In this document: positions 25,201 to 38,547 of the stretch, in pieces
Numbering within the stretch: the first letter of the stretch is position 1
Layout: the number at the start of each line of letters is the position of its first letter
Assembly (NCBI GenBank): GCA_900239685.1
Contig: OENT01000156.1
Coordinates: 20,183 to 84,182, forward strand
Direction: 5' to 3'
DNA: 64,000 nucleotides
Source of the DNA: Rotaria macrura
Lineage: Eukaryota; Rotifera; Eurotatoria; Philodinida; Philodinidae
The notes under the pieces: generated by a model
Databases searched by the model: none
What the model was told of the DNA's origin: nothing
The model's input: the letters and a program-made list of their open reading frames with translations, nothing else
Position numbers and translations under genes: made by a program

Positions 25201-25813
25201 TCATTAGAAGCAGTATCCTTACTTATAATTAGAAGATCGGAAACATCAACTTTATTTAATAGTGTACTTGAATAAGATCCAAAAAGAAATCAAACATAGG
25301 CAATCAAATGACACGATAAATATCTTCGACAATTTCAAAATGTTTCTAGCAAATGTTTACACTATTGATCGATCAGGTAGCTAAGTTATGAAAATGGAAA
25401 AAAATCTGATAAACATTTCAGAAGAATGCCATTCGCTTGGGAATGCGTTTTCTATAATCTCGGTTCAATGAAAACATTTTATCTCTGAGTTACTAGATCA
25501 TTAATACATTATATTGCAAAAAATTTGTTTGCTCTAACGGTATATTTTTCTTTTGTGTTAAATCATATTCATCATTTGTAACTTTGTTGAATTACCACCA
25601 CCGCTAAAACACCCTATGACAGTCGACAAAACTAATCAACAGTGTCATTTAGTGAAATATTGAAATAGACATATTTCATGAAGATCTTCTCCATCTTTCT
25701 GTCATCAATAATCAATGATAATAGACTTTTATATCTTTAACCGTTTGATTGTGAGTAATCAGAGAACACTATGGGAAATTAAAAAAATGTACATCATCGC
25801 CGAGAATGTTTTG
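22269..25813. other. Gene-poor AT-rich stretch
   Basis: About 3.5 kb in which I see no convincing exon, RNA gene or repeat. Short open stretches (22846-23067 and 23689-23895 on minus, 24084-24302 on plus) lack domain features and have no consistent splice partners. Upstream exons of the syntaxin-like frame at 26317 would have to lie here if that gene is spliced, but none could be identified. Confidence 0.4.
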
Positions 25814-26011
25814 ATTATTTCTAGGCATGCAACGGTGACGATGAATTGCGGTTTACCGGTTCATACCAGTAATCTGTTCTAACCCGTATGCACTAGTACT
25901 AACCGGTTTTCGCTTAATACCGCCAATATAAGTCAAATACGGTAGGTATAAAACAGAAAGACGGCTACGAAAAAGACCGGTTATCTTCACCGTTGCATCA
26001 CTAATTGTTTC
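25814..26011. mobile_element. Short hAT-type MITE with near-perfect 8-bp target duplication
   Basis: The body is 25822-26003. The left end reads TAGGCATGCAACGGTGA and the right end, reverse-complemented, reads TAGTGATGCAACGGTGA, a 17-bp terminal inverted repeat with two mismatches. The flanks are ATTATTTC (25814-25821) and ATTGTTTC (26004-26011), an 8-bp duplication with one difference. An 8-bp duplication with TAG-type ends fits the hAT superfamily. The interior is about 150 bp, includes several ACCGGT motifs and encodes nothing. Confidence 0.82.
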
Positions 26012-26316
26012 GTCAAAGTAGATTTTTCTATTCAATGAATTGTGCTGAATATGATTACAGTTTTTTTCTTAATGATGAATGCATATTCTTGTAATGATTT
26101 TGTTTCACAACTAAATGATGCAAATAGAGGAAGATTTATTTACATCTACAACTTCTATGTCATAAAACGTTATTGAGAAAACAAACAATAATAGAAATAA
26201 CGAAAAAAAAAGCATAATTAAATGAGATCAACGCGCTATACAGTTACTGAATTCTATATACTTTTCCTTTACACAAAAATGTATTAGGTTCTCATGAATT
26301 CAATCTTAAATTTATT

Positions 26317-26730
26317 ATGCTTAATGTTTTCATTGTTCTTGTTTGTTTCTCGATGCAAATTCAATTAAGTAATCAATATTCATCATCAGAAGTTTATGAA
26401 GCACGCGATGAAATTCTTAAATTACAATATAACTTAAATAAAATCGAAGAATTATATAATAATATATATTCAACATTGAATGATCAACAAACATATATTG
26501 AAGACATACAAACATCTGTAAATCAAACACAAATAAATTTTGAAAAAAGTGGTTTTGATTTTCATCAATTATTACAATCAAGAAGAAGAAAAGATAAATA
26601 TCGATGCTTTATTATTTTATTCATAAGTGCAATAGGCTGCTTTTTTCTTCTTATAGTTATTATTGCTCTTATTAATGTTATCCAAACATTTGGATTTAAG
26701 CGAATAAATAAATCCACGAGAAATCAATAA
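26317..26730 (+). CDS. Syntaxin-like SNARE motif with C-terminal membrane anchor (single frame)
   Basis: A 137-codon frame. After a hydrophobic N-terminus (MLNVFIVLVCFSM), residues about 24-85 align by eye with the Qa-SNARE helix of syntaxins: ARDEILKLQYNLNKIEELY corresponds to syntaxin sequence around EIIKLENSIRELHDMF. A Gln in LNDQQTYIEDI sits at the ionic zero layer. A basic linker (SRRRKDKYR) precedes a hydrophobic span of about 24 residues (CFIILFISAIGCFFLLIVII), as in tail-anchored syntaxins. The Habc regulatory domain is absent. Either this is the last exon of a spliced gene, with an acceptor at TCATCAG just before 26391, or it is a short intronless SNARE whose N-terminus would act as a signal sequence. 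No upstream exon was found. A role with the nearby SNAP-25 product is possible but only inferred. Confidence 0.6.
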   Translation: MLNVFIVLVCFSMQIQLSNQYSSSEVYEARDEILKLQYNLNKIEELYNNIYSTLNDQQTYIEDIQTSVNQTQINFEKSGFDFHQLLQSRRRKDKYRCFIILFISAIGCFFLLIVIIALINVIQTFGFKRINKSTRNQ

Positions 26731-29693
26731 AAAGAGAAACAAGAAAAAGATTATAAAGAATTTTTCTATGCTATCTTTCCAGAGATTAACGCATTCAGTT
26801 CCGAGAGAGATAATGACTCGAATATACTTTTCCAATATAATCAATGATTGTAGATAAATATTTGAAAATGAACTCTTATTATAGAATAAGACAATAGTAA
26901 GTACAAAACCGGAATAGCTTGTTGAATGAAAATCGAGAGAAGAAAAATCGTAAATAGTCTCCTGTCGTCTATGGTAACATTTAAGAGATAGTCACAATTT
27001 CTAGCAGGAAAAGTCGCTCGTAAAATCATAGTATTCGATTGATCACTAATACACGTTTACATGCTTGGTATAAGCATGTGAGCTGAGAATCATTGAAATA
27101 ATTTGATCGCTTATCTATATCACACTCGTCTATTTGACTAGGCAACGTCTCTACATTTTTCTATCTGTTTTTTTTTCAATAAATGAAATCAATTTCATGT
27201 TGTTCTTCAAGTTGATTTAGCATGTCATTACGAGATATCGTTTATAAATTCCTTCTCAGAATATATCGGTTTCCTCGAGAATGAAGTTTCTCACGAGGAA
27301 ATAGTTATTCGATTCTAGCAATAAACAATCGTTTACTTGGTGAACGAACATACAAACATAAAAGAAATAATTATACGTTAGCAATGCTTCCAAAGTCAAT
27401 CTTTCTTTCTCTCTTGCAAAAGTTTCATTAAGAAAGGAAAATTTCATCATTTTGCAAGAGGCAACATTCATAAAGTGTCTTGAAAATTCTTAGTAAACAT
27501 ATCTTACATTCGATAGAATTTCGCTCATTATTTCTTGTTTGAGACATTCATGTTCTTATATTTTTTTTTACTAATTTCTGAGAATTAATGATCGCTCACT
27601 GCTAGTATTCTCAACTAATTCAATTGTTAATTGAATATTAGTTATTGAGTCTTAACGGCATTAGAACTGATTTCTTCATGAATAGTCTAGATTTAAGATT
27701 TTTACATGTTCATTATACTGGCATTAATGAACAATGGTGAATCTGTAAAGAAAAAAAAATTGACGAAAATCTTGACATAGCCATAGTAATATTCTAAATC
27801 GTTGATGTTCCTTCTATAGAATCTACTTATTTGAAATATTTCCATAAGAGCAACACATATGATTTATTGAATGAGATGGTAGCGTCTAAATCTAATAAAC
27901 AATCGATACTTGTCATTAATCGTTAAAAAACCTGTATTCATTGAGTAATTCGATTTGATCTGATGCAATATTATTGTCGATGATTCAAGACAGTGTCTTA
28001 GTAGAAAATATATATTTTGTATCTTTCGATTGACTGTATTTCATTAACTGAAACATATTTTTCTAATGTTCCTTTCATTAATCTCCTACGACACTATTAT
28101 CATAGATTTATTTTGCTATATGTCATCTGCATGAGATGCTGTCGTTTATCCGATATTGGTTTTCATATATTTTGAAACATGTTTCTTTCGAAAAATAGTC
28201 TTTCGATGATTAGCTTTTGGTCTTTTCGATAAGTATCTAGTTAAAAATACTTTGTTACAGATTTGCCTTTAGTTTTTAAAACAAAATGTCATATCTAAAA
28301 GAAAAACTTAATTTCGTTAAAAATCTATTAATGTTGACGTCAAAGTCTACTTACGTACTAATTCGATGAATCAAGCTCTGTCAATTTTGATGATCGTCTT
28401 TCAGCACTTCAGATAAGCTTTGTCCTTTACCTCATCATCGATAAGTCTGATGTTTTCCTTATCTCCAGCTACTTAAAAGTCTATTTTCGCTTCGTTGTTA
28501 GTCTGTGATGAACTTACTTATGCCTATGTCTTACTACGAGATTCGCAATCCTCTTTCTTTTATCGAGTTATTGATCTATCGGATCAGCCATGAATAATTA
28601 AATTTTTTTCATATAATGATGAGAATATAAGATAGTAGACTACGATAAGTACACTGATGTCAAGAAAGACATACGAGTGAGAGAAGAGATTGAAGTGAAA
28701 TAATACCCAAAAGTAAAAATTTTAAGAAAACTAATTCAAATCCAACAAAGAACACATGAAATAAACAATTATTTTATACTTGTGTGATCTATACGCTGAA
28801 TAGAAGAGAAGAAAAACAGATTAGTAAATGTAACTATATAATATTCAAACACAATTGCTCGGAGTTTTGACGAAAATACCATCGACTGAAAGTTTTAACT
28901 GCATATTTTTACAATCATTATAACATATCATATTCGTTGAATCCTAATCGGATTTATGTGATTAATAGAATGTTTTTTATTTATTTATTTTTTATTAAAT
29001 TACATTAGCCAACTACGTAGATTTCTCTACCAGTTATGAAGCGGAATGAAAATTTTATTTCATGCGAATAGTGAAGCTTATTGGTTGTTGAATCGATTAT
29101 TTGATACAATTTATATACAATTTATTGAATAAAAATAAAATTTTCTCCGCAAAAACCAAACAATCTAGTATCTGTTTTCGTTGAAATTAATTATTAAACT
29201 TGATATTCATTAAAAAATTGCCACATATGAGAAGAATCAAGATCAAAATGACAACATAATACTGAACAACTTTGACAAAGCTATACAGTCAAAATGAATA
29301 AATGATGAATGTGATTTTTTTAAAGTGAACGTCAATTAGTGCAAGAAAAAAAACAAGAAAGAAAAATAAAAATGATCCATTGGTGTACGCGCGAAATTGT
29401 CAAGATCAATATATATATATATATATATATTCAGAAATCTTTCTTTAGGGACAGAGAAGGGCTGTGTGTAGAGTTCAATGTCTTGAAAATATTAATTGAC
29501 AATCATGAATATTTGTAATTTTTGAAAGAAAATGCAGTATCTTTCATGCTTTCGTCCCATAGGAGTTATTCTATATTTTCTATTTAGAATCATTCTCTAC
29601 GTCGTCATGGTTCGAATTGTGAAGGTAAACAAAATCAAAAGCTAAACGTTAATCTCAATTCATTAAAAACATTTTACATGAAATTCTTTGTCT
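26731..29693. other. Gene-poor AT-rich stretch with (AT)n microsatellite
   Basis: Nearly 3 kb without convincing exons on either strand. An (AT)n run occupies about 29409-29430. The small minus-strand open stretches at 26841-27029 and 27256-27471 have no recognisable features. No structured RNA gene was recognised. Confidence 0.4.
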
Positions 29694-32600
29694 TTAGCTT
29701 TTTTTCTTCGTTTGCCGTATGGTATTCGGCTCATTCAGGAGAGATAATTTATAAAGTGATTTCGCAGATGAAATAGATGATTTCGTAAGGAATTGTTGAA
29801 CTGCTTTATTGCTTGTTAATTTATATGATTCAGAAAGTTCCTGGTAGCGTATTAATTGTTTCACACCTTCTTGAATAATTGGATTTTGATTCTGTATTCT
29901 TTGCTCCATTGACATCGAATTATCTTTGAATGAATTCGCTTGGCTTTGCAACGACACATTTTCAAGTCTTTGATGTGTATTTTTATTTCGATCTTTCGTT
30001 GAGAAGAATTTCGGCTGAATTCAAACAATTAGTTTATCATAAAATATCTACCGTAAAGAAATGTATTTAATGACAATTCTATTTTTAAACCTTGCTTGAT
30101 TTTAAAGATGTTGTAAACATTCATTAGGACAGCCGGTAGATGTTTCTATTACTCTGTTAATTTACATTTTAGTTTTCAATTTAAGACTGCATAGATGAAT
30201 GAAATTCTTACGAACCAAACTTTTTTTCATTGTTTTGTCAATCAGTTTTTCCGACCAGCAAGACTTTTGTTCATAGGATAAAATGCTGCCTGAACAAATT
30301 TTTGCAGTCGGTTTTTTAGATGTGCGTTTTTCTGTCAGCAAAGAAACTCGTATTGTAATAAGACTGGAAGTTGCTATGAAAATTGATTCTATTACAAAAA
30401 TTGCTGCCGTCATCATTTTTACTTACTATCACTACATTAATTATTGTCAATTAAAATGTATCACATATTTTTATATCAAGGGAGGTTTTTAGATTCAATC
30501 CTCAAGGATGAATATGTTTTTTAAAAGCTAAATGAGTAGCAAAGAGTAAAATCTGCAGTATATTGGTAATGATTATATCTCATTACACTCGATATATTTT
30601 GCAGAACATGAATCAAACAAAACTATTAATGGGCAGTGTTATAAAAGGAGTCGGAAATTTTCAGAACATGTAATTATTTTCTTTCAATCAAAAACATTTT
30701 TATCGAATCAATTTTTCTTCCAAATCATGATCCTCACTAATCACCTATGAACATATATATATATTTATACATGATGAATACATGTTAACTACCTCTAAAT
30801 TTGATTTATTGGCAGCGGAAATTTCTTTTGCATCTGTTTTGGATGATAAGAAAACATTGGTGGTGAATTTATCATCATGCGCATTATTATTAATGTGAGT
30901 AGTGTTTGTCTGTTGAAGTATTGATTTAAATTCGTTGACTAAATGTCTTTGACGACATTTTATCGATTCGTCAACATAATCGATAGATGAAAATGACACT
31001 TTTGAGTTTGATAAATTTGAAAGTAGATTTTTATTTTTAACACGTAGACGAATTGAATCCATGGGATGAGAAATATTTTGTTGTTGTTGTTGTTTATTAC
31101 CATTTATAGTTTTCTTGAATGAGGATGGTAGAGTATTAAAAAGAAATGTTGAATTATTTTTCATACACGTAATATCTTCAAATGTATCTTTACTATTAGT
31201 AGACTATTGACAGAAAGAAAAAATTAATCAAAGTAAATTTAATGATAATGTCTGTCTGTTTGTAAAATTTGCATTATACCATAGTGAGACATTCCAATTA
31301 ATTATGTATCTTACATACATCTATTCTGGTTCAAGTCAATTCGTTTTGAAAGCAAAAACAATACTCAAAACAAAAAAATTTCATCCTCTATTTTGTATAA
31401 TAGGTTCTCCGATATCAAAGTTTGACAGTGACATCGAAAATATTCTTCAAAATAGTTTCTTAGATAACGTTGCATTATTTCGTTTTGCAATCAAAATTCA
31501 CAATTTGAAATCCTGCTGTAGTTACCTACATACAGCTGCATTTCATTCTCAAGACGGATAGTGTCCTATGTTTGCCACCGAAATCATGAAAAACTAAAAA
31601 GACAAGAATATAAAACTTTGATTTACTGTATTCTGAGTTTTGACATTAAGCTTATATTGAGAGTTCCCAATAGAAAAATAATGTATAGAATTGTTTGAAT
31701 GCATTCATAAATTGAGCGATGATTACACTGACAGTGTTTTCTGTCCTTTTCCTGTTCTGATAAAATGATGAACCGTGTGATTAATTGTGCTACTCATTAA
31801 CAAATTTAAAAAAATTGCCTGACACTTTGATTGTTCCGGAAATGCAATTTCAGAGTTCTCACATTGTCTTTAAATGCACTAGTTCTTATTCACTCATAAT
31901 TCATTTTTAACGACGAATCTATCCGTTTGATTTCTTTTTTTTTGTTTTTCATCATTCATTTCGTTAGTAGTTGCTTCTTATTTACTTTCAATTTTGTCTT
32001 CTAAGTGCCATCATCGAGCTATCTACGTATATATTTGCAAATAAGAATGTCAATTAACTCTTTAGATTGACTTAATGCGAAAAGCCTAATTACATTTATA
32101 TAATGATCGCAAAAGGATGCTATAGAACATAAAATATGTTAGTACTTAGTGATTAACTTAGTATGTTTAATACTCGCCAAATACTATGGAATATGTTTAT
32201 TTTTGTTGCTAAACTATATAGTAGTAGTCGCCATATAATTAGAATTCATCTATTACTCAAACCAAGTGATTTTGCTATCATAGAAATAAATTAACTCTTT
32301 TCGAATAAACGATTTCCTTCTTTGTAAAACTATTGATTTTTAAGACGACGATTGAAATCTCTGTCCTTTGATAAGACATCACCTTTCCTAATATAGCACA
32401 GTTAGAACTTGTTGGATACTCTACGTTAAATCCTTGGTTTATTTTCAAAGAATATGTTTTTCCCGGAACTGCTAGTTCTATACTAATTTATTGAAAAACA
32501 TGCGGTCTCAGAGTGTCGAACCTATCTTGCTGGATTTCATAAGACTGATATTGATCAGTTTCGAAAGTTAGATCGTAATCAGTATAGATTATATGACAGC

Positions 32601-35320
32601 TACGGGAAATCAAAATATCATCTATGATATCTTTCATATGAAGGTTTATTTGTACAAACATGAGAATCTAATTGATTCAAAATATGGATGAAAGGTATGA
32701 GTGAGATACGAAACTTTGCTTAGAATCTTCTTTAAAAAAAGATAGGCTTATTCTCGAGAAATTTTTCAAAGAACGGCGAATACTTACTTTTTATTGAGTT
32801 AAAAAATATTTCTCATTCTATACATAGATAGATTGTACGTATATAAATGAAAGATTTAATTTAGAAAGAATTCGATTCATTATGATTTCGAACGATTTAC
32901 TAATACGATATGTTGAGAGAAATCAAATTTTCATAGTTTGCAGACCTTTAATGAAGCATCTTCTTGTAAATGAGGCAATGATTCCTTCTGCAGTTGATTG
33001 TTTTGATTAGTACGACATATGAGAGATGTTTTCTCGACATTTTCATGCGATGATAGACAAGTATTGTTAGGATATTCCATATTAAGAATAGATGGCATTA
33101 TGCCTATATATATGATAAATACTAATTATCGGATGTTTATTTATCGAGAAGAAGTTCAAGATATTGCATTTGATTTACACCGAACCTACATTGTTTAACA
33201 GGTAATTTTGAATGATTAGCAATGGATGATACTGGTTGAATTCTAAGATCAGTAGATGTACTTGATAATAATTGAATTTGAGATGATCTATTTGATGTAC
33301 GAATACGTTTGTGTTTCTTTCGATGACCATATTTATGTGCATATTGTTGATAATTATGTTTTCTTCGAGTCTTCTTTTTGGAACATTGTTTTAACTGGTG
33401 TACAGAAGATTTTCGAGAATCATCCAGAGATAAATTTGAATTGTTTCCTTCAGAGATATCGACTAATTATATGCATGTCAATTATACTCGATAAAAGAAA
33501 GAAAGAAAGGTTTATCTATATTCAGATATATATATTTACCCTGTCTATCTTGCGTTTTAATTGATTTGGACTTATTCGACAGTTCTTTATCAAAATTATC
33601 ATGTTTCGATAATGAATCTTCACCAGATTGTACTTGTATATAATTTTTCTCGGGTATCATTGATGCATTATAATTATAATTTCTAGCTATGGAACGTCGA
33701 CAGCGGTTGGTTGGTGATCGCATATGTTTATTGCCTTCATTTCGATCAATATTTACAATTTTAGATGTACCAATATTAGTTGTTGATAGAGAAATTCGAT
33801 CACGTTTAAACGATGATAATCGAAAATAAGAAATTAGATTCACCAATGCATTGATAAATCGTTGTTTCCTTGTCGATAATATTGCTGACGAAGTCAATGG
33901 AGAATAATTTTCTGTGTAACTGTTGTTATCGTGCAGTTGTTGTGCGCTATTCTAAAAGACTAATATAATTTTAATAAGTGTAGTTGTGGATAGAAATATC
34001 ACGCAAGGTCTGAAAGATTTTCTTTAAGTGCTTGAGTGCATTCAGAGTACAATCAAATGCATTGATGTCTAAGAATAAATAGGCTATGAAACTTTCATGG
34101 GGCTTAAGATAAAAGTAGCATGACTTCTCTTGCGTGATTGTTTTTTCTAGGAGTAGATATGTAGTTCAATACATATATATCAGGACGAGATGAATTTTTT
34201 CTAATAATATATTGCTAACTAATGTAATATTATATTTTTATTTGTTTACTGGTATCAATCGTCTATCTATTTTTTCTATGAGAGAACTTATTAGTAGTTT
34301 AGAATGTCTTTTCTTAGTCGATTGTTTGTTCTTTCCATGTGTCATTAATTATATCATCAGATAACAATTAGTAATATGACGTGATTCCTTCGATTTATAC
34401 TATGGTAACTTGTGACTTTTCCTCTCATTGCTTATGAATCCATCAACAATATTACTTTGTAAAAATTTTTGATTCGGAACCACTAATATTATGATACAAG
34501 AAGAATTAGTTACCGGTAGTTTTTCTACTGATTTTTCTATTTGAAATTTTTTCACTTCGTTTGAACTCCATTTTCGTTGATTATCGGTGTCAATAGCATT
34601 ATTATTTCGATTTTTATTTCGTTTATTGTGATGATATTTGTCTTTGACTCTTGCAGTCGAACAACGGATTGTTGATGTTTCTGTTGCAGTACTATCTGTA
34701 TATGATGAATTTTCATTGTCGGATGACGTTGCAGAGGACGATAACGACGACGACGACGACGATGATGATGATGATGATGATAATCGGCTTTTTGCACTAA
34801 ACATTTGTGCTAGTGGTTTAAGAATATTATTACATGATGTCTGTCGATCGATTTTTGTTATCATCGTTGTTTGCATACCAATGCTTTTCATATTTCTAGT
34901 GTGCATATTTAAATTCGACGAATGTTTTTTCCTCAAAAGTTTGTTATTTAAAATAGATTTCATTTGCTTTGAAGTTAATGAAGGATACGGAATCGAATGA
35001 TCCTTTAAATTTTCGAATGATTTTTTTCCATTGTAACTTGAAGCTGATGCTTCACATTCAGTCCATAGATGTTCAAGCATTGATTGAACACGATTTGTTT
35101 GGTTGTGTAAAGATCTTGGTAATAGGCATTTAATATCGTCATGTTTTGGTTCAATCGAGGATATATTTGTCTGCTGTAGTTGTAATTTCACTCGAACACC
35201 CGAATGAATATTAGATGAAACTCGACGGTGCGATGCTGGTTTTATGTCTTCGGCTATAATTTGTTCTTTTGTTTCAGATTTGTGACGATTATGATCATAT
35301 TTTGAATTATTAAAGTTCAT
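29694..35320 (-). CDS. Uncharacterised basic, Ser/Asn/Gln-rich multi-exon protein
   Basis: I do not recognise the family. Exons that connect in phase are 34514-35320, 33540-33951, 33190-33462, 32946-33103 and 30793-31203. The last exon is 29694-30014. An open exon ending at 30216 and beginning near 30330 probably belongs too, but its junction with 30793 does not keep phase in any simple way. The protein would be about 800 residues. It is hydrophilic, with a run of Ser (12 or more) encoded by a GAC/GAT repeat on the plus strand near 34745-34785 and a Gln run near 31085. Clusters of Lys, Arg and His (KKKTRRKHNYQQYAHKYGHRKKHK is split here as KKKTRRKH then HRKKHKRIR) suggest a nuclear or nucleic-acid-associated protein. 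No enzyme motif, signal peptide or clear domain was seen. Its start is about 530 bp downstream of receptor gene A, on the same strand. Confidence 0.6.
34740..34786. repeat. GAC/GAT trinucleotide repeat within coding sequence
   Basis: An uninterrupted ACG/ATG-phase triplet tract that is read on the minus strand as the poly-serine run of the uncharacterised gene. Its purity on the DNA level suggests length variation between alleles. The plus-strand frame, read as poly-Asp, is a shadow. Confidence 0.8.
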
Positions 35321-35845
35321 TTACTTTCTTATAAATTCTCTTAACCATCGCTATGATTAACATATAGATAAAAAATGATATGATCGAAATTTTCCTCCTA
35401 ACAACGATAAATTATTATTATGATTGATTTTTTTTTGCTTTCTTTTCTTTTTGACAACGGTAACCAACGTGTCACAAAATTGACAAGTGATAATAAAATC
35501 TATTCGTATTTGAATTGTAGTTCCGATCATACATCACAACATCGCACTCAAAATAATTTTATATTTCAAAACATAAATATGAATATTTATTGAAAAGTTT
35601 GTTGACAATCAGATGGTTTCTTTTTATCTTCAAAGAACAAAAAAAAATATTCTTTTCATAGTTTGAAAACTTTGTTTTTTTTTCAAAAAATAAGCAGATC
35701 AACGGTGTACGATTTACTTGGTTCGATAGTTTCGTTTTTTTTTAAATAAAGCTTTCTGAAAAATAACAGACATCGAATAAAGAAAACTAAAGAAAACACA
35801 CACAAAACTCTATATACTAATATGCAGATGATGATTATATAGTCA

Positions 35846-37509
35846 CTAGGAATTGAGAAAAACGGACTGCATTAATGGGGCAAGGTGATCATTGTTAACA
35901 GTTTGTTTCCATACTGCTTCTTTGGTTTTTCGTCCTAATATTTGTGCTTTCATACAGGCAAATACAAGACGGGAAAAAATCGACTGTGTCAAATCGCTTC
36001 TAAAACGTACATCAAGGTATTTCCAAAGTAGATTAATAAAAACATTTTGTGCATGGAAAATTTCTATTGGATGAAGCCAGTATGGTTCGTTGACATCGGA
36101 TCCTTTTGTAAAAATCATAATTAACATAACTAATTTCATAATCAAGTGATCATTTGAACATATATCTTGAACCTCTTGAATAAATATCATAGAATCATGA
36201 TAAATTTCATTGGAATAGAGACGTAGTTCACTGGCATGATAGCAAAAATCATTTGCTGTGTTTGGTTCATGATATATTTGTGTCTGGATATCGACACACA
36301 TACATAGATGGAAAAACAATGCTGCCAATACGTTATGTTTAACTAGTGCAAGTCGATCATCTTCATGTAATGACTAACAAAGGAAAAAATTAAGAACTTC
36401 GAGTTTTTGTAAATAAGAAAAGTAAAATAGCAAACTTACATTAAATTCTGGTGTTAATTTTAAAAATGTAATTGTTCGTAACGTACTGATTTGTGTTACT
36501 TCATTAACAATATTAGTAATATCATTTAGGTTTTTCAGACATGGAAAATCACAAGCTTCAGCATTAGACATATTTAATTGGACTGCACGGGTATAACTTT
36601 CATCGACTTTTGTTATAAGTATTCGATCAACTTCATTTAATAAAACTTTATAATCAAATATATTTTGATTTATATTATTGTTAGAAAATATTTCTTTGAT
36701 GGATATAAGATCGTGTGGTTCATTATTATCATCAAAAAGATTGAGAGAATCTTTATGATCAATATCACCATCTTCATCATCATTAATAATACGTTCTTGA
36801 TATTCATCAGGAAAATTGAAGCGTTCAGTTTCAGGAACAGTCGACGGAGAACTGGATGGTGTTAATGAAAACATATTTAAATTTTGTGACATAGCACGTA
36901 ATCGACGATTATCTTCAATCTTTTGTTTTTTTGTACGTTTTTCTTCTTCGGACATAATCCATTCTTTACGTAAACCTTTGTCAAAACACTTTTTAAGTCG
37001 ACATGCTTTACATCTCTAAAAAAAATGAAAGAAACTTAATTAAAAGTAAACAAGATATATGGTATTGGATGACATACTTTTCTTGTTTCTAGAGAAATAA
37101 TACAATCATCAGTACCTGATCGACATTTTAGTTTGCCCTAGAAAAATTATACAAAATCAAAAATAAAATTTATATGTAAAATCTACGAAAACCCTTACGA
37201 CATTGTTCAATGCATTTCGACGGAAAAATGCTTTGCAACTTTCACATGTAATTTGATCAAAATTATAACCTAAAATCAGACGAGAAAAAGAAGCAAGTGA
37301 GATAGAGAAAAGAAAAGCTAAATATCGAGAAAGAGATACTATATGATTGATCATATATACATACCCATAGCTGGCGCATGGCAAACAACACATATGAGAT
37401 CGTGACGATCACGTTTTCGAGGATTTACATTGGATACTGATCGTTTACGATATTGTTGTTGTCGCATTGCCGCTGTATTAGTTGTGGGTACTCTATGATC
37501 TGTTTGCAT
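35846..37509 (-). CDS. Nuclear receptor A, HR96/DAF-12 (NR1J)-like
   Basis: A ligand-regulated transcription factor family member of 459 residues from five exons: 37365-37509, 37199-37269, 37078-37137, 36440-37015 and 35846-36373. The DNA-binding domain (residues about 40-115) has CVVCHAPAMGYNFDQITC, then the P-box CESCKAFFRRNAL. The second zinc finger has six residues between its first two Cys (CRSGTDDC) rather than five. A basic extension (KRTKKQKIEDNRRLR) follows, as in HR96. The ligand-binding domain includes PEFNSLHEDDRLALVKHNVLAALFF (shown as PEFN^SLHEDDRLALVKHN). It ends HLAPLMQSVFLNS, where a typical activation helix has Glu at the Ser position. Introns fall at G^YNFD, NNV^GKL and TRK^RCK. 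The P-box fits the HR96/DAF-12/NHR-8 group; the ligand is unknown. Confidence 0.93.
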
Positions 37510-37695
37510 TTTATATCTGAAAATATTTCATATTAAAAATGTGATCTATTCCATTTGAATGAGCAAGTAAAATATAACTGACTAGAAATCTTTGTAAATG
37601 ACGATTAAATCGCCAGTACTTATGCATATTTATATGCATATGTATACGCATACTCACACCAGTTCAGTATGACTCTTATGCAGCTTGTCGACAGC

Positions 37696-37696
37696 N
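37696..37696. other. Ambiguous base (N)
   Basis: The only non-ACGT character in the window, about 190 bp upstream of receptor A. It may mark an unresolved heterozygous site or an assembly join. Confidence 0.95.
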
Positions 37697-38296
37697 ATAG
37701 ACGGGATACACTTTTTCCCCCTTGGGAATAGAACATCCATTTTTGCTACTGTTCTATAGAGTTTTCATAGCTACCAGTGTTTCACTAAATTCAATTTGAT
37801 CTTCATTCAAATTTTTAACTGACCGGAAAATATCAATTAGCATTTTTATTAATCTGATGTATTCAACTCGTCACGCAGGACTCGTTCTAGAGAAACATCA
37901 TTTCGATTACAAATACCTAAAGAATAAGCGATTTTGCGTAGAATCGAGTCAGTTTATCATGTGAGCAGAAGCTATATAGTTCAATCAACGAACGAGTGAG
38001 TGATGATATGAAAGATTTCTACAAATACAAGGATGACGAAGATATTTCCATGAAAATATGATGCTTGGGAAATGAACATGCTCTCAATACTCTATTGGTG
38101 TCATCTCTATCCAGTTCACGTTCAGTGTCACTTATTTTTTGCTTACCTGTACGAGTTCATTAAACTTGATCAGACTGAATCCGATCTATAATTATTTTTA
38201 ACTTTGAAAACAAATACTGGTGCGCACTTCAATTCTTGTCATTTTTTTGTTCATTCAAACCTAATCGCAATAGGTTTTCAATCTTTTTCATGGGAT

Positions 38297-38547
38297 ATCT
38301 CAGTGAAAACTTTTCACTGATTTTAATCAAATTATTCTGCAACAAAATCAACATTAAAATCGATTGACAATTTTGATTATCGTAGATCATGACGTAACTA
38401 TTACTTAATATTGTTACTTATTCAGTATGAAATTTTCGGATTACAATTGATTATACTCCATGAAAGTCAAGCTTTAAAATCGATTGATAATTTTGATTTT
38501 ATTGCAGAATAATTTGATTAAAATTAGCGAAAATTTTTCACTGAGAT
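38297..38547. mobile_element. MITE-like inverted-repeat element
   Basis: The left end (ATCTCAGTGAAAACTTTTC from 38297) and the right end, reverse-complemented from 38547 (ATCTCAGTGAAAAATTTTC), match for about 60 bp with few mismatches. The shared inner part includes TTTTAATCAAATTATTCTGC. The middle of roughly 130 bp encodes nothing. No clear target-site duplication was seen. It lies between receptor genes A and B. Confidence 0.72.

Noticed and set aside
34638-35000. Plus-strand frame with poly-Asp
   Set aside because: Antisense shadow of the poly-Ser coding exon of the minus-strand gene.
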